NCBI GenBank assembly: GCA_023410975.1
Contig: JAEYPG010000345.1
Location: 1-7,135, forward strand
Reading direction: 5' to 3'
Length of the DNA stretch: 7,135 bases
From: Pseudomonadota bacterium
Lineage (GTDB): Bacteria; Pseudomonadota; Gammaproteobacteria; Burkholderiales; Burkholderiaceae_C
Shown here: piece after piece, positions 7,039 through 7,135 of the stretch
How the letters are laid out: each line of letters begins with the position of its first letter
Position numbering within the stretch: position 1 is the first letter of the stretch
The notes under the pieces: generated by a model
Database searches by the model: none
Told to the model about the DNA's origin: nothing
Seen by the model: the letters and a program-made list of their open reading frames with translations, nothing else
Made by a program: the position numbers and the translations under genes

Positions 7039-7115
7039 CCCGTTCGGGCTGAACCTGTCGAAGCCCTGCGCCGACAACCGGGCGCCGGCCCTTCGACAAG
7101 CTCAGGGCGAACGGG
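7039..7115. repeat. REP-like imperfect inverted repeat
   Basis: The left arm at 7039-7061 (CCCGTTCGGGCTGAACCTGT onward) pairs with the right arm at 7093-7115 (CGACAAGCTCAGGGCGAACGGG part). Over 23 positions 19 match and 4 differ. The arms enclose about 31 bases that include GGGCGCCGGCC. RNA or single-stranded DNA could fold as a long stem. The motif matches a short interspersed palindromic repeat that I recall as abundant in Comamonadaceae intergenic regions. It sits upstream of the binding-protein gene, so the promoter of that gene must lie within or beside it; no clear -35/-10 was found between 6975 and 7135. Confidence 0.75.
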
Positions 7116-7135
7116 ATTTACTTCACTATCAAGGA

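Noticed and set aside
5467..7077. A 536-codon minus-strand frame overlapping the binding-protein and phosphatase genes
   Set aside because: It is out of frame with both genes and its Arg/Ala/Gly-rich translation has no domain; the true frames show signal peptide and family motifs.
1..7135. Transposon, insertion sequence, CRISPR array or tRNA/rRNA gene
   Set aside because: No transposase or integrase motifs, no regularly spaced repeats, no tRNA-like cloverleaf or rRNA sequence seen; the only repeats are the short dispersed ones at the edges.

Overview
The window is very GC-rich, has long antisense shadow frames and uses GTG/TTG starts. It carries a short repeat of the 'TTCGACAAGCTCAGGGCGAACGG' type, which I recall as dispersed through genomes of Comamonadaceae and related Burkholderiales. 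This points to a betaproteobacterium of that group; the species cannot be named from the sequence.

All four genes I can support lie on the minus strand, so they read from right to left. (1) 6974-6177 is a periplasmic family-3 solute-binding protein. (2) Six bases after its stop comes 6170-3393, a large membrane protein with periplasmic sensor, PAS, PP2C/SpoIIE phosphatase and RsbW-like HATPase domains. (3) After a gap of about 213 bp with no gene comes 3179-1368, a membrane histidine kinase with an extracytoplasmic Cache/PDC-like sensor. (4) Immediately after it comes 1311-61 (or from 1362), a protein with a receiver-like domain followed by an EAL domain. The short repeat occurs at both edges of this set, once near the EAL stop (1-21, cut by the window edge) and once as an imperfect inverted pair upstream of the binding-protein gene (7039-7115).

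The picture is a signalling locus rather than a metabolic one. Two membrane sensors, one possibly fed by a dedicated periplasmic binding protein, are linked to a partner-switching output (Ser/Thr phosphatase plus anti-sigma-type kinase) and a cyclic-di-GMP-type output (EAL). No permease, STAS anti-anti-sigma protein, sigma factor or intact receiver domain lies in the window, so the partners must be elsewhere.

The most notable point is that several output domains look partly disabled at key residues. The receiver lacks its phospho-acceptor Asp and its conserved Lys. The EAL domain has Gly in place of the second Asp of the DD motif. The RsbW-like domain has His where the ATP-binding G1 Asp is expected. 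By contrast, the PP2C metal-binding aspartates and the histidine-kinase H, N and G boxes are present.
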